From contig JAUICM010000005.1 of NCBI GenBank assembly GCA_030427885.1, positions 124,001-188,000 on the forward strand: a DNA stretch of 64,000 nt, read 5' to 3'. Shown one piece after another: positions 30,234-39,667 of the stretch. A program made the position numbers and the translations under genes. The notes under the pieces are model-generated. The model was not told where the DNA came from, ran no database searches, and saw nothing but the letters and a program-made list of their open reading frames with translations. This DNA comes from Rhodothermia bacterium. Its GTDB lineage: Bacteria; Bacteroidota; Rhodothermia; Balneolales; Balneolaceae. Positions within the stretch are counted from its first letter, which is position 1. The number at the start of each line of letters is the position of its first letter.

Positions 30234-33200
30234 TAGTGGGCTAATTCCTGATTAGTTTCTTCTACCAAAGCTGGGTTTGGATTAGTCAATTTAGCAATGT
30301 ACGAGGTGCGTGGGCGAACATTAAGCTCTTCCAGCATCAGATAGTTACGTTCGTTGCGCTTCATTTTTGACACTTCGCTATTCTCGTCAGTCAGATCACC
30401 AAAATAGATGGCATCGGCAGGACAAGCTTGCTGACATGCGGTAACAACAGCTCCGTCTTCAGGACGCGGAGTGCCATTTTTGATCTTAGAATCAATTTTG
30501 GCTCTGTTAACACGCTGAACGCAGTAAGTACATTTTTCCATTACCCCTCGGAAACGAACTGTAACCTCTGGGTTCATGGCCATTTGTATGATATCCGGAT
30601 CGTCTCCGGTGGTTAAATATTCTTTTGGATAGTTAAAGAAGTTGAAACGACGAACTTTGAACGGACAGTTGTTGGCACAATATCTGGTACCGATACAACG
30701 GTTATAGGTCATTTGGTTCATTCCATCTTCACTGTGCGTGGTTGCAGCTACAGGACAAACCTGCTCACAAGGAGCCAGTTCACAGTGCATACAAGGTACT
30801 GGCTGGTGCACAGATTGTGGAGAATCAACATCTCCAACATAATAACGGTCATTTCTGATCCAGTGCATTTCACGACCGCGGCTAACTTCCTTTTTACCGA
30901 TAACAGGGATGTTGTTCTCACTTTGGCAGGCAATAATACATACACCACAACCAAAACATGAGTTCAGATCAATTGCCATTCCCCATTGAGGTTCGCTATC
31001 CGGATAGAGTTGAGGATCAAAAAGGGTAATAGGTTTCTCTTCGCCTTTCTCTTTAGCTTCTTCCAGTCCCGGAACTTCATAAGTATGCTGTTTCAGGAAT
31101 GAAGCGTAATCAGGATTCTCAAGATAGTGAGCGAGACTACTCTGACGGTACATATCACGTCCTTCAAGACTATGGTGATCCTGAACACAAGCAATTTTGA
31201 GTGTTCCACCTGTGGAACTGATACTACCGGCGCTGAACAACCCTGAGTTTTTACGAAGTGGATAAGTATTTACACCACCTTGCGTTTCAGAACCGCCAAG
31301 CAACTCTGAACTATCAACAGTTACATCAGCTACCCGTCCGATTCCGGTACGGCCATATCCAACGGTTAAAGTAACGGATCCGTCAGCATGACCAGGCTGA
31401 ACCCAGGCCGGGATCTCAACAGAAGTGCCGTTTACTGTTACGGAAATAAGATCTTCGCTCTCAACTCCAAGTTCTTCGGCAGTGTGAGGACTCATCAGAG
31501 CAACGTTATCCCAGGTAATCTTGGTCATTGGGTCAGGAAGTTCCTGCAACCAGCCAAGGTTGGCAAAACGGCCATCATATACAGATGCATCAGGTCTGAT
31601 CACAACCTCAATACCATCAACAGATGAGGTAGAAGCAGGTTTCAGAGAACTTGAAAGGCGTACGCTTGCAGTTTTATATCCATCCAGGATGTCAACACCA
31701 TCATGAAGTACGTCTTTCCAGCGGTTTTCAAAGTTTCCGCCGTAATATCCTTTAAATGTATTCTGTACAAGCTCATATCCGGATACTTTCTCACCATATG
31801 TGATCACATTAAGTAACTCTATTTCACTTAATGAATCGTGAAGAGGAAGGATCTGTGGTTGAATTACAGAACGGGCACCGCCAAATGAGAAACCATCTCC
31901 CCAGGCTTCGAGGAAATGAGAACGGCTTACATGCCATGAAGCCTGCTTGGCAGTTTCATCAACATAGGTGCCTAAGTGAATAACCTGGCTTGTATTTTTG
32001 AGAGCGCCGGCAAAATCAAGATCCGCAGGAGCTGTAAGCGAAGGATTGGCTCCAACGATAACAACTGCATCATACTTTCCGGCTTTCATACCAGCAACTA
32101 CATCAGCAAAGGCTTTGTTGTTGTCCTGGTTATCAAATGAAGGCACTTCTTTGTAGTTAACAGTGCTGCCTACATTTTTAAGTGCATAATTTATTGCTGA
32201 AACAACAGCATGAGCCTGAGCTGAATGAGCCAGACCTATAGATACTGCACTTCGACCTGCATTTGATGCAAGGTCATCAGCGAGTACGGTGAGGAATTTC
32301 TCCCCAGTGAATTTGTTATTTACGCTACTGAACGCATTCAGACCGTTGATCCGGCTTGAAAGTGCTCCGGCCAGTGCATTTGCAAAAGCTGAGATCTCAC
32401 TCGCTTTAACGCGGAGGCGGTGATCAGCATAAGAACCGGTAAGTGTGAAACCATTTTCAACAGCATAGATCCGGTTCATTGAATCTTTAGTGCTGGTAAC
32501 TTTTCGGCGACCGGTAACCTGCTTGGCGTATTCCACATTATTTGGATGAGTCGCTGCTAAGAAATCATCATCAAGAGAAACTACAATATCAGCATTTGAA
32601 TAGTTGTAGTGTGTTCTTAGCCTACGACCAAAAGCAATAAGGTTACCTTCAATGGCATTATTTTCGCCAAATGGTTCATAGGTCACCCAGCTTGAATTTC
32701 TGAATTTTCTCAGAGCACCTTCCTTCAATGCTGTATAAGTAGGAGAGGAATTAGCTTCTGAGATGAAAGCAACTTTCTTATTCTGATCTGCAAAAAATTC
32801 CTGTGCAAATACTACAAAATCGTTTGAGGAAACTTTCTTACCGTTTTTTAATGGATACTTGGAACGGTCAGGATCATACATCTCCAGCATAGTAGCTTGC
32901 TGGTACACATTGGTGTTACCCTGGCTGGCAGGATGTAGTTCGTTACCTTCTACTTTGGTAGGGCGACCTTCGTGGTTCTCAATAACAAGACCGGTGAGGT
33001 TACCAAGAAATGGCATTGCAGTTGCATAATGCAAAGGAATACCTGGAACTACGTCTTCCGGTTGTTTAGAATAAGGAAGAATCTTTTGAACGGGACGGCG
33101 ACATGCTGCAAGACCTGCAAGTGCAATAGAAGCACCCATCACACGAAGAAAACCTCTTCGTGATACACCGTCGTTTAATTCGGTAGCATTCTCAGGAAAT

Positions 33201-33286
33201 TCGCGTTCAACAAATTTTTGGTATTCCTGGTTTTGAGCTAATTCGTTTAAGCTTTTCCAGTATGTATTCTGTGTTACTTCGCTCAT
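30233..33286 (-). CDS. actB: Alternative complex III subunit ActB (molybdopterin-like/Fe-S fusion)
   Basis: A 1017-residue periplasmic protein exported by Tat: [21 protein letters not shown] near residue 42 is a twin-arginine signal with a possible lipobox Cys. Residues of about 60-700 form a molybdopterin-oxidoreductase-like region that lacks cofactor in known ActB. From about residue 779 a ferredoxin-like domain holds four cysteine clusters: [38 protein letters not shown] and CTYC with a later CQQACP. These bind three 4Fe-4S and one 3Fe-4S centres in the studied complexes. It passes electrons from ActC to the haem subunits. Confidence 0.95.
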   Translation of the reverse strand: MSEVTQNTYWKSLNELAQNQEYQKFVEREFPENATELNDGVSRRGFLRVMGASIALAGLAACRRPVQKILPYSKQPEDVVPGIPLHYATAMPFLGNLTGLVIENHEGRPTKVEGNELHPASQGNTNVYQQATMLEMYDPDRSKYPLKNGKKVSSNDFVVFAQEFFADQNKKVAFISEANSSPTYTALKEGALRKFRNSSWVTYEPFGENNAIEGNLIAFGRRLRTHYNYSNADIVVSLDDDFLAATHPNNVEYAKQVTGRRKVTSTKDSMNRIYAVENGFTLTGSYADHRLRVKASEISAFANALAGALSSRINGLNAFSSVNNKFTGEKFLTVLADDLASNAGRSAVSIGLAHSAQAHAVVSAINYALKNVGSTVNYKEVPSFDNQDNNKAFADVVAGMKAGKYDAVVIVGANPSLTAPADLDFAGALKNTSQVIHLGTYVDETAKQASWHVSRSHFLEAWGDGFSFGGARSVIQPQILPLHDSLSEIELLNVITYGEKVSGYELVQNTFKGYYGGNFENRWKDVLHDGVDILDGYKTASVRLSSSLKPASTSSVDGIEVVIRPDASVYDGRFANLGWLQELPDPMTKITWDNVALMSPHTAEELGVESEDLISVTVNGTSVEIPAWVQPGHADGSVTLTVGYGRTGIGRVADVTVDSSELLGGSETQGGVNTYPLRKNSGLFSAGSISSTGGTLKIACVQDHHSLEGRDMYRQSSLAHYLENPDYASFLKQHTYEVPGLEEAKEKGEEKPITLFDPQLYPDSEPQWGMAIDLNSCFGCGVCIIACQSENNIPVIGKKEVSRGREMHWIRNDRYYVGDVDSPQSVHQPVPCMHCELAPCEQVCPVAATTHSEDGMNQMTYNRCIGTRYCANNCPFKVRRFNFFNYPKEYLTTGDDPDIIQMAMNPEVTVRFRGVMEKCTYCVQRVNRAKIDSKIKNGTPRPEDGAVVTACQQACPADAIYFGDLTDENSEVSKMKRNERNYLMLEELNVRPRTSYIAKLTNPNPALVEETNQELAH

Positions 33287-33319
33287 CTGGTGATGTATAG
33301 GTTCAAAAATCCTTCGTTA

Positions 33320-33964
33320 TTAATAATGACATCCCTGGCAGTACTGCGGCGGGCTTACATTATTCTTTTTAACTAGTTCGCTTCCGAGTTTCATTTGGTC
33401 TTCAGCCTTGTAACCCATGGTGGTCACTTCTTCAACAGGACGCAGGTTCTTTTCCGGGTTGCGGTGGCAATCAAGACACCAGCTCATGCTGAGTGGCTCT
33501 GCCTGGTATACAACTTCCATTTTATCGATACGTCCGTGGCAGCTTTCACATCCAACACCCACATTTACGTGAGCGGCGTGGTTGAAGTAAGCATAATCAG
33601 CAAGATTATGCACCCGAACCCATTCAACAGCCTTACCTGTTTCCCAGCTTTCTCTGATCGGAGCGAGTTTATCACTATCGGTTTTAACCTGACCATGACA
33701 GTTCATACAGGTTTGAGTAGGAGGGATGTTTGCTTGTTTTGATTCAAACACAGCTGTATGGCAGTACTGGCAATCAAGGCCGAGCTTGCCCACATGAATC
33801 TTGTGAGAGTATGGAACAGGTTGTTCTGGTGCGTATCCAACATCTGTATAATTAGGAGAAAAGAAGTACCAGACTCCGAGAACAACTGCGTTAAGCAGGA
33901 CAATTAGTCCTATAAGTAGTTTACGAGGAACTTGATTTGTCCACTTCGGGAAAATCTGCGCCAT
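33320..33964 (-). CDS. actA: Alternative complex III subunit ActA (pentahaem cytochrome c)
   Basis: A 214-residue multihaem cytochrome with an N-terminal signal-anchor helix (LLIGLIVLLNAVVLGVWYFF). Five CxxCH motifs are visible: CQYCH, CMNCH, CESCH, CLDCH and CQGCH, the last at the extreme C-terminus, matching the five haems known for ActA. Distal His ligands occur in the intervening segments, for example YSHKIHVGKLG and YFNHAAHVNVG. It is the first gene of the act-cox operon; the 302-base space upstream is shared with the divergent DUF420 gene. Confidence 0.95.
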   Translation of the reverse strand: MAQIFPKWTNQVPRKLLIGLIVLLNAVVLGVWYFFSPNYTDVGYAPEQPVPYSHKIHVGKLGLDCQYCHTAVFESKQANIPPTQTCMNCHGQVKTDSDKLAPIRESWETGKAVEWVRVHNLADYAYFNHAAHVNVGVGCESCHGRIDKMEVVYQAEPLSMSWCLDCHRNPEKNLRPVEEVTTMGYKAEDQMKLGSELVKKNNVSPPQYCQGCHY

Positions 33965-34266
33965 AAAAAATGCTGATTTTAGGTTTGCGAATCCGAGCTT
34001 GAAGCTCCCAATTTGAAGCCGCGCAAATCTATCGAAATTTTCACTTGGATTGTACCAATAGATGCAGATATCGTTTATTTAAAACCGTTCTAAATAAACG
34101 AACGTCACTCCAGAGCGGGTAGTTAGTTTCAAAGCTGCGAAAAGATAAAACAGATTTCATAAAATATCTTGCCTGAATAGGTAAAAAAACAAAACACTCT
34201 GGAACGAAAGTCCTTAACTTTAAGTGTTTCAAGAACCGAAGTGAAAATTAGAATTTAAAAAAGCGA
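33965..34266. promoter_or_regulatory. Divergent intergenic region between actA and the DUF420 gene
   Basis: 302 bases with no convincing gene; short frames here lack family resemblance. It must hold the promoter of the act-cox operon (leftward) and that of the DUF420 gene (rightward). The only clear structure is an 11-base inverted repeat at 34071-34101, listed separately. Bacterial -10/-35-like words are present but not distinctive in this AT-rich stretch. Confidence 0.6.
34071..34101. promoter_or_regulatory. 11-bp inverted repeat, candidate operator
   Basis: TCGTTTATTTA (34071-34081) and TAAATAAACGA (34091-34101) are perfect inverted copies with a nine-base spacer. The site lies about 110 bases upstream of actA and 165 bases upstream of the DUF420 gene. 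The AT-rich arms and lack of a T-run favour a protein-binding site over a terminator. It differs from the TTTAAGAC operators further right. Confidence 0.5.
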
Positions 34267-34836
34267 ATGGCGGAACCAGTAAAACTCCCTGAAACAATCA
34301 AGGCACTCGAAAATTTCGATTCCAAAAAGGCAATCTATACCATTATTGCAGTAAGTGTGGCTGCGTTATTATTTCTTGTCTGGCTTATTTATCTGAAAGC
34401 ACCGGCTGCAACGGAAGTACCCTGGGTTAAAAATCTATCTGCTTTGAATGCAACCTTCAATACCATAAGTACTATGTTGTTGCTTCTGGCCTACCGTGAA
34501 GTGAAGAGGAAAAATTATTTGAAGCACATGAACTATATGATCAGTGCCTTCATCTCTTCAACCCTTTTTCTTGTCTGTTATATTATATACCATCATTTTG
34601 TAGGAGACACCAAGTTTTTAGGGGAAGGGTTAATAAGACCTGTTTATTTCTTTATTCTGGTATCTCATATAATATTATCCGCATTTGTGGTGCCACTCGT
34701 GCTTTCCGCATTCTACTTCGCCTTCACTGGTAAATATGCAACGCATAAAAAGATCACCCGATGGGCCTTCCCGATCTGGTTGTATGTGTCTGTAACCGGG
34801 GTATTGATCTTTGTGCTTCTGAAAGCATTTGGGTGA
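34267..34836 (+). CDS. DUF420 membrane protein
   Basis: A 189-residue protein with five or six helices: IIAVSVAALLFLVWLIYL, FNTISTMLLLLAYREVKRKN, SAFISSTLFLVCYIIYHHFVG, YFFILVSHIILSAFVVPLVL and FPIWLYVSVTGVLIFVLLK. The motif HMNYMISAFISSTLFLVCYI and the late AFTGKYATHKKITRWAFPIW are typical of DUF420 proteins, which are often found beside cytochrome oxidase genes and may assist their biogenesis. It is divergent from the act-cox operon, which fits that link. The function is unproven. Confidence 0.88.
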   Translation: MAEPVKLPETIKALENFDSKKAIYTIIAVSVAALLFLVWLIYLKAPAATEVPWVKNLSALNATFNTISTMLLLLAYREVKRKNYLKHMNYMISAFISSTLFLVCYIIYHHFVGDTKFLGEGLIRPVYFFILVSHIILSAFVVPLVLSAFYFAFTGKYATHKKITRWAFPIWLYVSVTGVLIFVLLKAFG

Positions 34837-34888
34837 AAATCGGGAGCTATTAAATTCTTCTGTTTGATAAGGATGTAAGGCTTCTTAT

Positions 34889-34910
34889 TTTAAGACAAAA
34901 TAGTCTTAAA
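34889..34910. promoter_or_regulatory. Perfect 8-6-8 inverted repeat before the Rrf2 gene (putative operator)
   Basis: TTTAAGAC (34889-34896), spacer AAAATA, GTCTTAAA (34903-34910). It ends eight bases before the ATG of the Rrf2 regulator gene, where bound protein would block transcription or initiation. Copies occur before nirK. It is inferred to be the binding site of that regulator (autoregulation). Confidence 0.7.
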
Positions 34911-34918
34911 TAAATTCC

Positions 34919-35368
34919 ATGTTATTATCCAAGTCTTGTGTGTACGGATTGAGAGCTTCATTGTATTTGTCGGCAAAGCAGGATGAGTACATTTCAATTC
35001 GCGAAATAAGTGAAAAGCTGGACATTTCTTTTCACTTCCTTACCAAAATACTACAACAGCTTACAGCAGATGGATTGATGGAATCATATAAGGGTCCGAA
35101 TGGGGGAATACGACTTTCTCCAAAAGGAAGAAAAGCTACCCTATTAGATATAGTGATTGCGATAGATGGTCCGGAGCTTTTCACTCAATGTGCCTTAGGT
35201 CTTCCTGGATGTGGTTCAGAGGACCCTTGTCCGCTGCACGAAAGCTGGCTTGGCACACGAACCGCAATAAGTAATATGCTGGAGAAAACCTCCCTGGAAG
35301 AAATTGCAAAAGAAGGCAAACAAAATAGATTCAGAATATCAGCAGGTGGTACTTTCAACTGGAGCTGA
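34919..35368 (+). CDS. Rrf2-family Fe-S transcriptional regulator (NsrR/IscR-like)
   Basis: A 149-residue regulator. The winged helix-turn-helix covers about residues 1-80 (SIREISEKLDISFHFLTKILQQL, then the wing GPNGGIRLSPKG). Three cysteines in CALGLPGCGSEDPC (about residues 92-105) match the iron-sulfur cluster-binding loop of NsrR, IscR and RsrR. Such proteins sense NO, redox state or cluster status. The downstream RIC repair gene and NirK point to NO/nitrite sensing. A perfect inverted repeat sits just before its start, and related sites precede nirK. Identity as NsrR is inferred, so no symbol is given. Confidence 0.9.
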   Translation: MLLSKSCVYGLRASLYLSAKQDEYISIREISEKLDISFHFLTKILQQLTADGLMESYKGPNGGIRLSPKGRKATLLDIVIAIDGPELFTQCALGLPGCGSEDPCPLHESWLGTRTAISNMLEKTSLEEIAKEGKQNRFRISAGGTFNWS

Positions 35369-35404
35369 TGTAAGAAAAGAACAAATTCATATTGTGTTCA
35401 TATT

Positions 35405-35426
35405 AATCAGATAAAATACTCTTAAA
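35405..35426. promoter_or_regulatory. Degenerate operator/half-site before the RIC gene
   Basis: AAAATA followed by CTCTTAAA (35413-35426) is identical to the right half of the nirK site, including the following AACTT. The left arm (AATCAGAT) does not match. It lies 17 bases before the ric ATG and may be a weaker site. Confidence 0.45.
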
Positions 35427-35442
35427 ACTTTAAATAGATCTT

Positions 35443-36138
35443 ATGAAAAATCTAAAACAAATGACTGTAGGTGAAATTGTAGCGGAAGATTACCGGGCTT
35501 CCCAGGTATTCAGGTCTAAAGGACTGGACTTTTGCTGCGGAGGTGGAAAATCACTTGAAGATGCCTGCAGTTCCAAAAACATAGATATTGAGCAGGTTGT
35601 AGAGGAACTGTCATTGCTGCAACATACTATCTCAGCAGAACCAAATTACAATGAATGGGGATTAGATTTTCTGGTGGATTACATTGAGCAGAACCATCAT
35701 AGGTTTGTAAGAAAAATGCTACCTGAAATATATTTCTATGCAGAGAAAGTTGCGGGAAGGCACGGTGTTAATCACCCCGAGTTATTGGAAATTGTAAGTG
35801 TGGTGAGGGAACTGGGTGCGGAATTGGATGATCACCTTACAAAAGAAGAGACCGGAGTATTTCCTGCAATCAAAGAACTGGTTCGGAACCATGAAAAAAT
35901 ACAGATCGGGCAGAATACAATGGAAACCCTGGAAGATGAGCATGAAACCGCAGGAGAATTAATGGCCAGAATTGAAAAACTGACCAATGGTTTTACGCCT
36001 CCGGAGGGTGCCTGTGCTTCGTACCAGATATTGTTCAAAAATCTGGAGGCCTTTAGCGCTGATCTGCACAAACATGTGCACCTGGAAAACAATATTCTAT
36101 TTCCGAAAGCGCTGGCTCTGGAAAATAGAATTAACTGA
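35443..36138 (+). CDS. RIC/ScdA/YtfE family di-iron iron-sulfur cluster repair protein
   Basis: A 231-residue protein. The N-terminal ScdA domain has the Cys-rich GLDFCCGGGKSLEDAC (about residues 26-41). A hemerythrin-like four-helix bundle follows with the expected metal ligands: NHHRFVRKMLPE, DHLTKEETGVFP, DEHETAGELM and HVHLENNILFP. RIC proteins repair Fe-S centres after nitrosative or oxidative damage, probably by delivering iron or releasing NO. It follows the Rrf2 gene by 74 bases and precedes two membrane proteins and nirK. It is probably under the same regulator. Confidence 0.95.
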   Translation: MKNLKQMTVGEIVAEDYRASQVFRSKGLDFCCGGGKSLEDACSSKNIDIEQVVEELSLLQHTISAEPNYNEWGLDFLVDYIEQNHHRFVRKMLPEIYFYAEKVAGRHGVNHPELLEIVSVVRELGAELDDHLTKEETGVFPAIKELVRNHEKIQIGQNTMETLEDEHETAGELMARIEKLTNGFTPPEGACASYQILFKNLEAFSADLHKHVHLENNILFPKALALENRIN

Positions 36139-36156
36139 GGCCTTAATATAGGAGGG

Positions 36157-36600
36157 ATGACCGTGCCTTTGATAACCCGGATATTTCTGAGATCAGGATT
36201 ACTTTTTTTTATGGGATCACTGGTACTTGGAATAGCGCTACAGGTGGAGGCATTGGGGTTTCCCGGATTGGTCCCATTGTTCTGGCATACTTTAATGGTG
36301 GGCTGGATCACACAGATCATTATGGGTGTTTCTTTGTGGATGTTTCCAGGCCGCAATAAAGTGGAGAGTTTCAGTAATCAGAAATGGGCCTGGCTGGCAT
36401 ATATATTTCTGGAATCAGGACTTATTCTCCGGATCATTTCAGAGCCACTCGTTCTTGTATCAGTATCATCCGCATGGAAAGTGATCCTAATAGTTTCTGC
36501 GTTCTTTCAATTTTTTGCGGTGATGAGTTATGTGATTGAGATTTGGCCGAGAGTAATATCCAAAGACAAACTGGTGCGGAAGAAATTCAAGGGGAAGTGA
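36157..36600 (+). CDS. Four-helix membrane protein with HxxxxGW motif (nitrite cluster)
   Basis: Not assigned to a named family. It has 147 residues and four helices. The second helix reads FWHTLMVGWITQIIMGVSLWMFP, a His-x4-Gly-Trp pattern that recalls helices of haem-copper/NO reductase subunit I. AGGAGGG lies directly before ATG 36157, which is too close for ideal spacing; GTG 36163, two codons in, would be better spaced and may be the real start. The next gene encodes a similar four-helix protein with the same pattern, so they may be halves of one haem-binding or sensor unit. Function is unknown. Confidence 0.75.
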   Translation: MTVPLITRIFLRSGLLFFMGSLVLGIALQVEALGFPGLVPLFWHTLMVGWITQIIMGVSLWMFPGRNKVESFSNQKWAWLAYIFLESGLILRIISEPLVLVSVSSAWKVILIVSAFFQFFAVMSYVIEIWPRVISKDKLVRKKFKGK

Positions 36601-36601
36601 A

Positions 36602-37012
36602 ATGCCTGATGTATCCAGATGGATGATCCGAATGTCACTGGTATATTTTCTTGTGTCAGCTGGCATCGGGATGTGTATGCTTATAAATAAAGCCCATCCT
36701 TATTTTCCTGAGGTATGGCTGTTACTGCCCGTACATATCGAGTTCATGATATTCGGTTGGGTGATCCAGTTTACTCTTGGGACTGCATACTGGATCTTAC
36801 CCCGTTTTCTGGATACAAAAGGTCGGGGGAATGGAAAAGCAGCTATGGCTATGCCGGTCTTGCTGAACATGGGCATTGTTCTGGTAGCATTGTCAACTTC
36901 TGGAACCGGCTTCAGCTACCTGGCACTATCAGGAAGAATACTTGAAGCACTCACAGTGATCCTGTTCATCTCACTGCACTGGAAGAGAGTGGTAAGCTAT
37001 TCGGAATCATGA
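36602..37012 (+). CDS. Four-helix membrane protein, paralogue-like partner of the preceding gene
   Basis: A 136-residue protein with four helices, including VHIEFMIFGWVIQFTLGTAYWILPRF. This repeats the His-x4-Gly-Trp arrangement and ends in Trp-x2-Pro like the upstream protein. Its start is one base after the upstream stop. The resemblance is to single helices of haem-copper oxidase subunit I, but the chain is far too short for a full oxidase. It is probably membrane-bound and co-expressed with RIC, which suggests a part in NO handling. No family was recognised with confidence. Confidence 0.75.
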   Translation: MPDVSRWMIRMSLVYFLVSAGIGMCMLINKAHPYFPEVWLLLPVHIEFMIFGWVIQFTLGTAYWILPRFLDTKGRGNGKAAMAMPVLLNMGIVLVALSTSGTGFSYLALSGRILEALTVILFISLHWKRVVSYSES

Positions 37013-37033
37013 GATTTGATCAGAATCAAAATA

Positions 37034-37055
37034 TTTAAGACATCTTCATCTTAAA
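37034..37055. promoter_or_regulatory. Distal 8-6-8 inverted repeat upstream of nirK
   Basis: TTTAAGAC (37034-37041), spacer ATCTTC, then ATCTTAAA (37048-37055), a seven-of-eight match to the inverted arm. It has the same geometry as the site before the Rrf2 gene. It lies 71 bases (centre to centre) upstream of the proximal nirK site, so two regulator dimers could bind cooperatively. Confidence 0.6.
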
Positions 37056-37104
37056 TTTACAATCACTCATTAAACTGCTTGCAGAATATCAATCGACAAA
37101 CTTA

Positions 37105-37126
37105 TTTAAGACAAAATACTCTTAAA
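37105..37126. promoter_or_regulatory. Proximal 8-6-8 inverted repeat before nirK (putative operator)
   Basis: TTTAAGAC (37105-37112), spacer AAAATA, CTCTTAAA (37119-37126). Only one base differs from the perfect site before the Rrf2 gene (C for G at the inner edge of the right arm). It ends ten bases before the nirK ATG. Confidence 0.7.
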
Positions 37127-37136
37127 ACTTAAAATC

Positions 37137-38237
37137 ATGAAAACTTCAGTAAACAAAATCAGACAATTCGTAGTGCTTGCAGCACTGACAATAGTACTTG
37201 CTATACCCTCTCAGGTAAATGCACAGGATAATGTGGATCAGTTAAAACGCGTTAAGCAAGAATTGGTAGCTCCACCATACCTGCCAGAATACGATCAAGT
37301 GGCAAAAGGGGAGCCGGTGATTGTTGAAGTGCGAATGAGCATTGAAGAAAAAGAATTAGAAATTGCACCCGGTGTAAAGATCTGGGCCATGACCTTCGAT
37401 GGCTCAGTGCCAGGACCAATAATCGTGGTTCACGAGAATGACTATGTGGAACTTACCCTCGTTAATCCTTCAACAAATACACTTCAGCATAATATTGATT
37501 TCCATGCTGCAACTGGTGCTATGGGTGGCGGGGATATATCAAAAGTGAATCCTGGTGAAGAAGTCACTATCCGCTTTAAAGCCACTAAATCCGGTGTGTT
37601 TGTATATCACTGCGCACCGGGTGGGGTGATGGTGCCCCTGCACGTAACTGCCGGGATGAATGGGGTGATCATGGTGCTGCCAAGAGAAGGACTAAAAGAT
37701 GAGAATGATAAACCTGTTCGATACGACAAAGCATTCTATATCTCAGAACAGGATTATTATGTACCAAAAGACAGTGAAGGTAATTTCAAGGAATATGGTT
37801 CACCGGCAGAGAGTTTTGGTGATGTAATGGAAGTCTTTGAAACATTAACTCCGACACACATCATATTTAATGGTGTTCAGGGCTCATTGATGGGTGAAAA
37901 TGCACTCAAAGCAAAAGTTGGTGATAAGGTATTATTCATAACCTCACAGGCTAACAGAGATACACGTATTCACTTGATTGGTGGTCATGCCGATCTTCTT
38001 TGGGCAGGAGGTTCTTTCAATGACAAGCCTGTTACAAACTATGAATCATGGAGTGTAGCCGGAGGATCTGCAGTAGCAATGATGTATGAATTCCTTCAGC
38101 CGGGAACATACGCATATCTCAATCATAACCTGATAGAAGCATTTATGTTTGGAGCAGCAGCCCTGGTAAAAGTGGAAGGAGAATGGGATGATGACCTGAT
38201 GAAGCAGGTAAACGAACCCTCAGCAATTAAAGAATAA
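37137..38237 (+). CDS. nirK: Copper-containing nitrite reductase NirK
   Basis: A 366-residue periplasmic enzyme reducing nitrite to NO. It has a signal peptide ([20 protein letters not shown]) and two cupredoxin domains. Type 1 and type 2 copper ligands are visible: [10 protein letters not shown] (about residues 119-128, including the catalytic Asp), then VYHCAPGG and [11 protein letters not shown] (Cys, His, Met; about residues 156-175). The second-domain catalytic His is in [11 protein letters not shown] and the last copper His in YLNHNLIEA. No NO reductase gene lies in the window. Its promoter holds two Rrf2-type inverted repeats. A terminator follows. Confidence 0.97.
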   Translation: MKTSVNKIRQFVVLAALTIVLAIPSQVNAQDNVDQLKRVKQELVAPPYLPEYDQVAKGEPVIVEVRMSIEEKELEIAPGVKIWAMTFDGSVPGPIIVVHENDYVELTLVNPSTNTLQHNIDFHAATGAMGGGDISKVNPGEEVTIRFKATKSGVFVYHCAPGGVMVPLHVTAGMNGVIMVLPREGLKDENDKPVRYDKAFYISEQDYYVPKDSEGNFKEYGSPAESFGDVMEVFETLTPTHIIFNGVQGSLMGENALKAKVGDKVLFITSQANRDTRIHLIGGHADLLWAGGSFNDKPVTNYESWSVAGGSAVAMMYEFLQPGTYAYLNHNLIEAFMFGAAALVKVEGEWDDDLMKQVNEPSAIKE

Positions 38238-38257
38238 TCAACCCTGAAAAGTCAATG

Positions 38258-38290
38258 AAAAGGCAATCTCAGTAATGAGGTTGCCTTTTT
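38258..38290 (+). terminator. Rho-independent terminator after nirK
   Basis: AAAAGGCAA (38258-38266) pairs with TTGCCTTTT (38281-38289), with an inner CTC/GAG pair and a six-base loop, followed by T residues. It separates nirK from the porin gene, which therefore has its own promoter or relies on read-through. Confidence 0.88.
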
Positions 38291-38315
38291 AACATCAATT
38301 TAATGAGGTACCATC

Positions 38316-39584
38316 ATGAACCTAAATTATACCTTCCGTTTAAGATTATTATTCATCAGTGTAATAATGATCTTCTCAGGATCGCTCAGTGCTCAATTAA
38401 GTTTTGAAGGTGAGTTCAGGCCGAGAACAGAACTTAGAAACGGATATCGAATACTACATACCTCCGATTCTGATCCTGCTTTTTTCATTTCTCAGCGCAC
38501 AAGGTTGAATCTTTTGTTTAATGAAGAAGCGTATCAGTTTAAACTAGCTGCACAAGATGTGAGAACCTGGGGTGATGAAGCTCAGATAAAGGATAATGCC
38601 AATCTGAATATCCATGAAGTCTGGGCAGAGATTAGAGCAACTGAACAGTTTAAGATCAAACTTGGGCGTCAGGAATTGGTGTATGACGATCAGAGATTAT
38701 TGGGAAGTGTGAACTGGTCGCAAATTGGGAGAAGCCATGACGCCATTCTTGTTAAATATCAGAATGAGGATTCTAAACTCAGTATAGATTTGGGTGGAGC
38801 CTACAATCAACAAAATGAATCGGTTCTTGGTAATAGTTATACGCTGGATAATTATAAGCTACTTTCGTACCTGTGGATGAATAAAAAACTGGGAGATATG
38901 GATCTTTCAGGTATGCTGTTAATGGATGGCTTCGAAACTATTCCGGGAAATATGAATTACCGTTATACCTATGGAACTCATCTCAATTACAAGATTAACG
39001 GTTTGGTTACATCCGGGTCGGCTTACTTACAAAAAGGAGATGACAAAACACGGACGAATATTTCCGCTTATATGATCGCAGGAAAAGTTTCATATAAGAT
39101 CAGGACTTTAAACATGGCTGCGGGTATTGATTATTTATCTGGAGGGGATAAGGATGACGCTGATCCGGGGCGATATGCTTTTAATACCTTATATGCCACC
39201 AATCATAAATTCTATGGAAACATGGATTATTTCCTGAATATTCCTAACGATACAAAAGGAGGCGGGCTTCAGGATATCTATGCAAATTTAGGATATACCA
39301 TGAGTAATGCTGTACAAATGAATTTATCTGTGCACAATTTTTCTCTGGCAAAAGAGATCATCTATCCTTTAAACAGCACGGCTTCTCTTGAACGGGGGTT
39401 AGGAACCGAGCTCGATATTTCGGGCTCCTATACATTCGGTAACGAGATGCGTTTACAAGCAGGATATTCAATTCTATTACCCACTGATTCTCTGGAACAA
39501 CTTCAGCAGGTATCAGCTAACGGAATGCAACAATGGGGGTGGGTTATGCTTGTTCTCACGCCAGAATTCTTTACCGGCAAATAA
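38316..39584 (+). CDS. Outer-membrane beta-barrel porin (alginate-export-like)
   Basis: A 422-residue protein with a signal peptide (LLFISVIMIFSGSLSAQ) and alternating amphipathic strands ending in an aromatic-rich C-terminus. The segment LSFEGEFRPRTELRNGYR near residue 30, followed by FFISQRTRLNLLF and IKLGRQELVYDDQRLLGSVNWSQIGRSHDA, is typical of alginate_exp (AlgE-like) porins seen in Bacteroidota. Position after nirK suggests an anion (nitrate/nitrite) channel, but this is only context. The strand pattern supports a barrel of about 18 strands. Confidence 0.8.
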   Translation: MNLNYTFRLRLLFISVIMIFSGSLSAQLSFEGEFRPRTELRNGYRILHTSDSDPAFFISQRTRLNLLFNEEAYQFKLAAQDVRTWGDEAQIKDNANLNIHEVWAEIRATEQFKIKLGRQELVYDDQRLLGSVNWSQIGRSHDAILVKYQNEDSKLSIDLGGAYNQQNESVLGNSYTLDNYKLLSYLWMNKKLGDMDLSGMLLMDGFETIPGNMNYRYTYGTHLNYKINGLVTSGSAYLQKGDDKTRTNISAYMIAGKVSYKIRTLNMAAGIDYLSGGDKDDADPGRYAFNTLYATNHKFYGNMDYFLNIPNDTKGGGLQDIYANLGYTMSNAVQMNLSVHNFSLAKEIIYPLNSTASLERGLGTELDISGSYTFGNEMRLQAGYSILLPTDSLEQLQQVSANGMQQWGWVMLVLTPEFFTGK

Positions 39585-39667
39585 TTATAAGACTTATGCA
39601 TTGATACATGTTTGTGATTTGGCATAATTCAGATACTTTAACCTGTACTGAATTTAAATGTCAGGTT

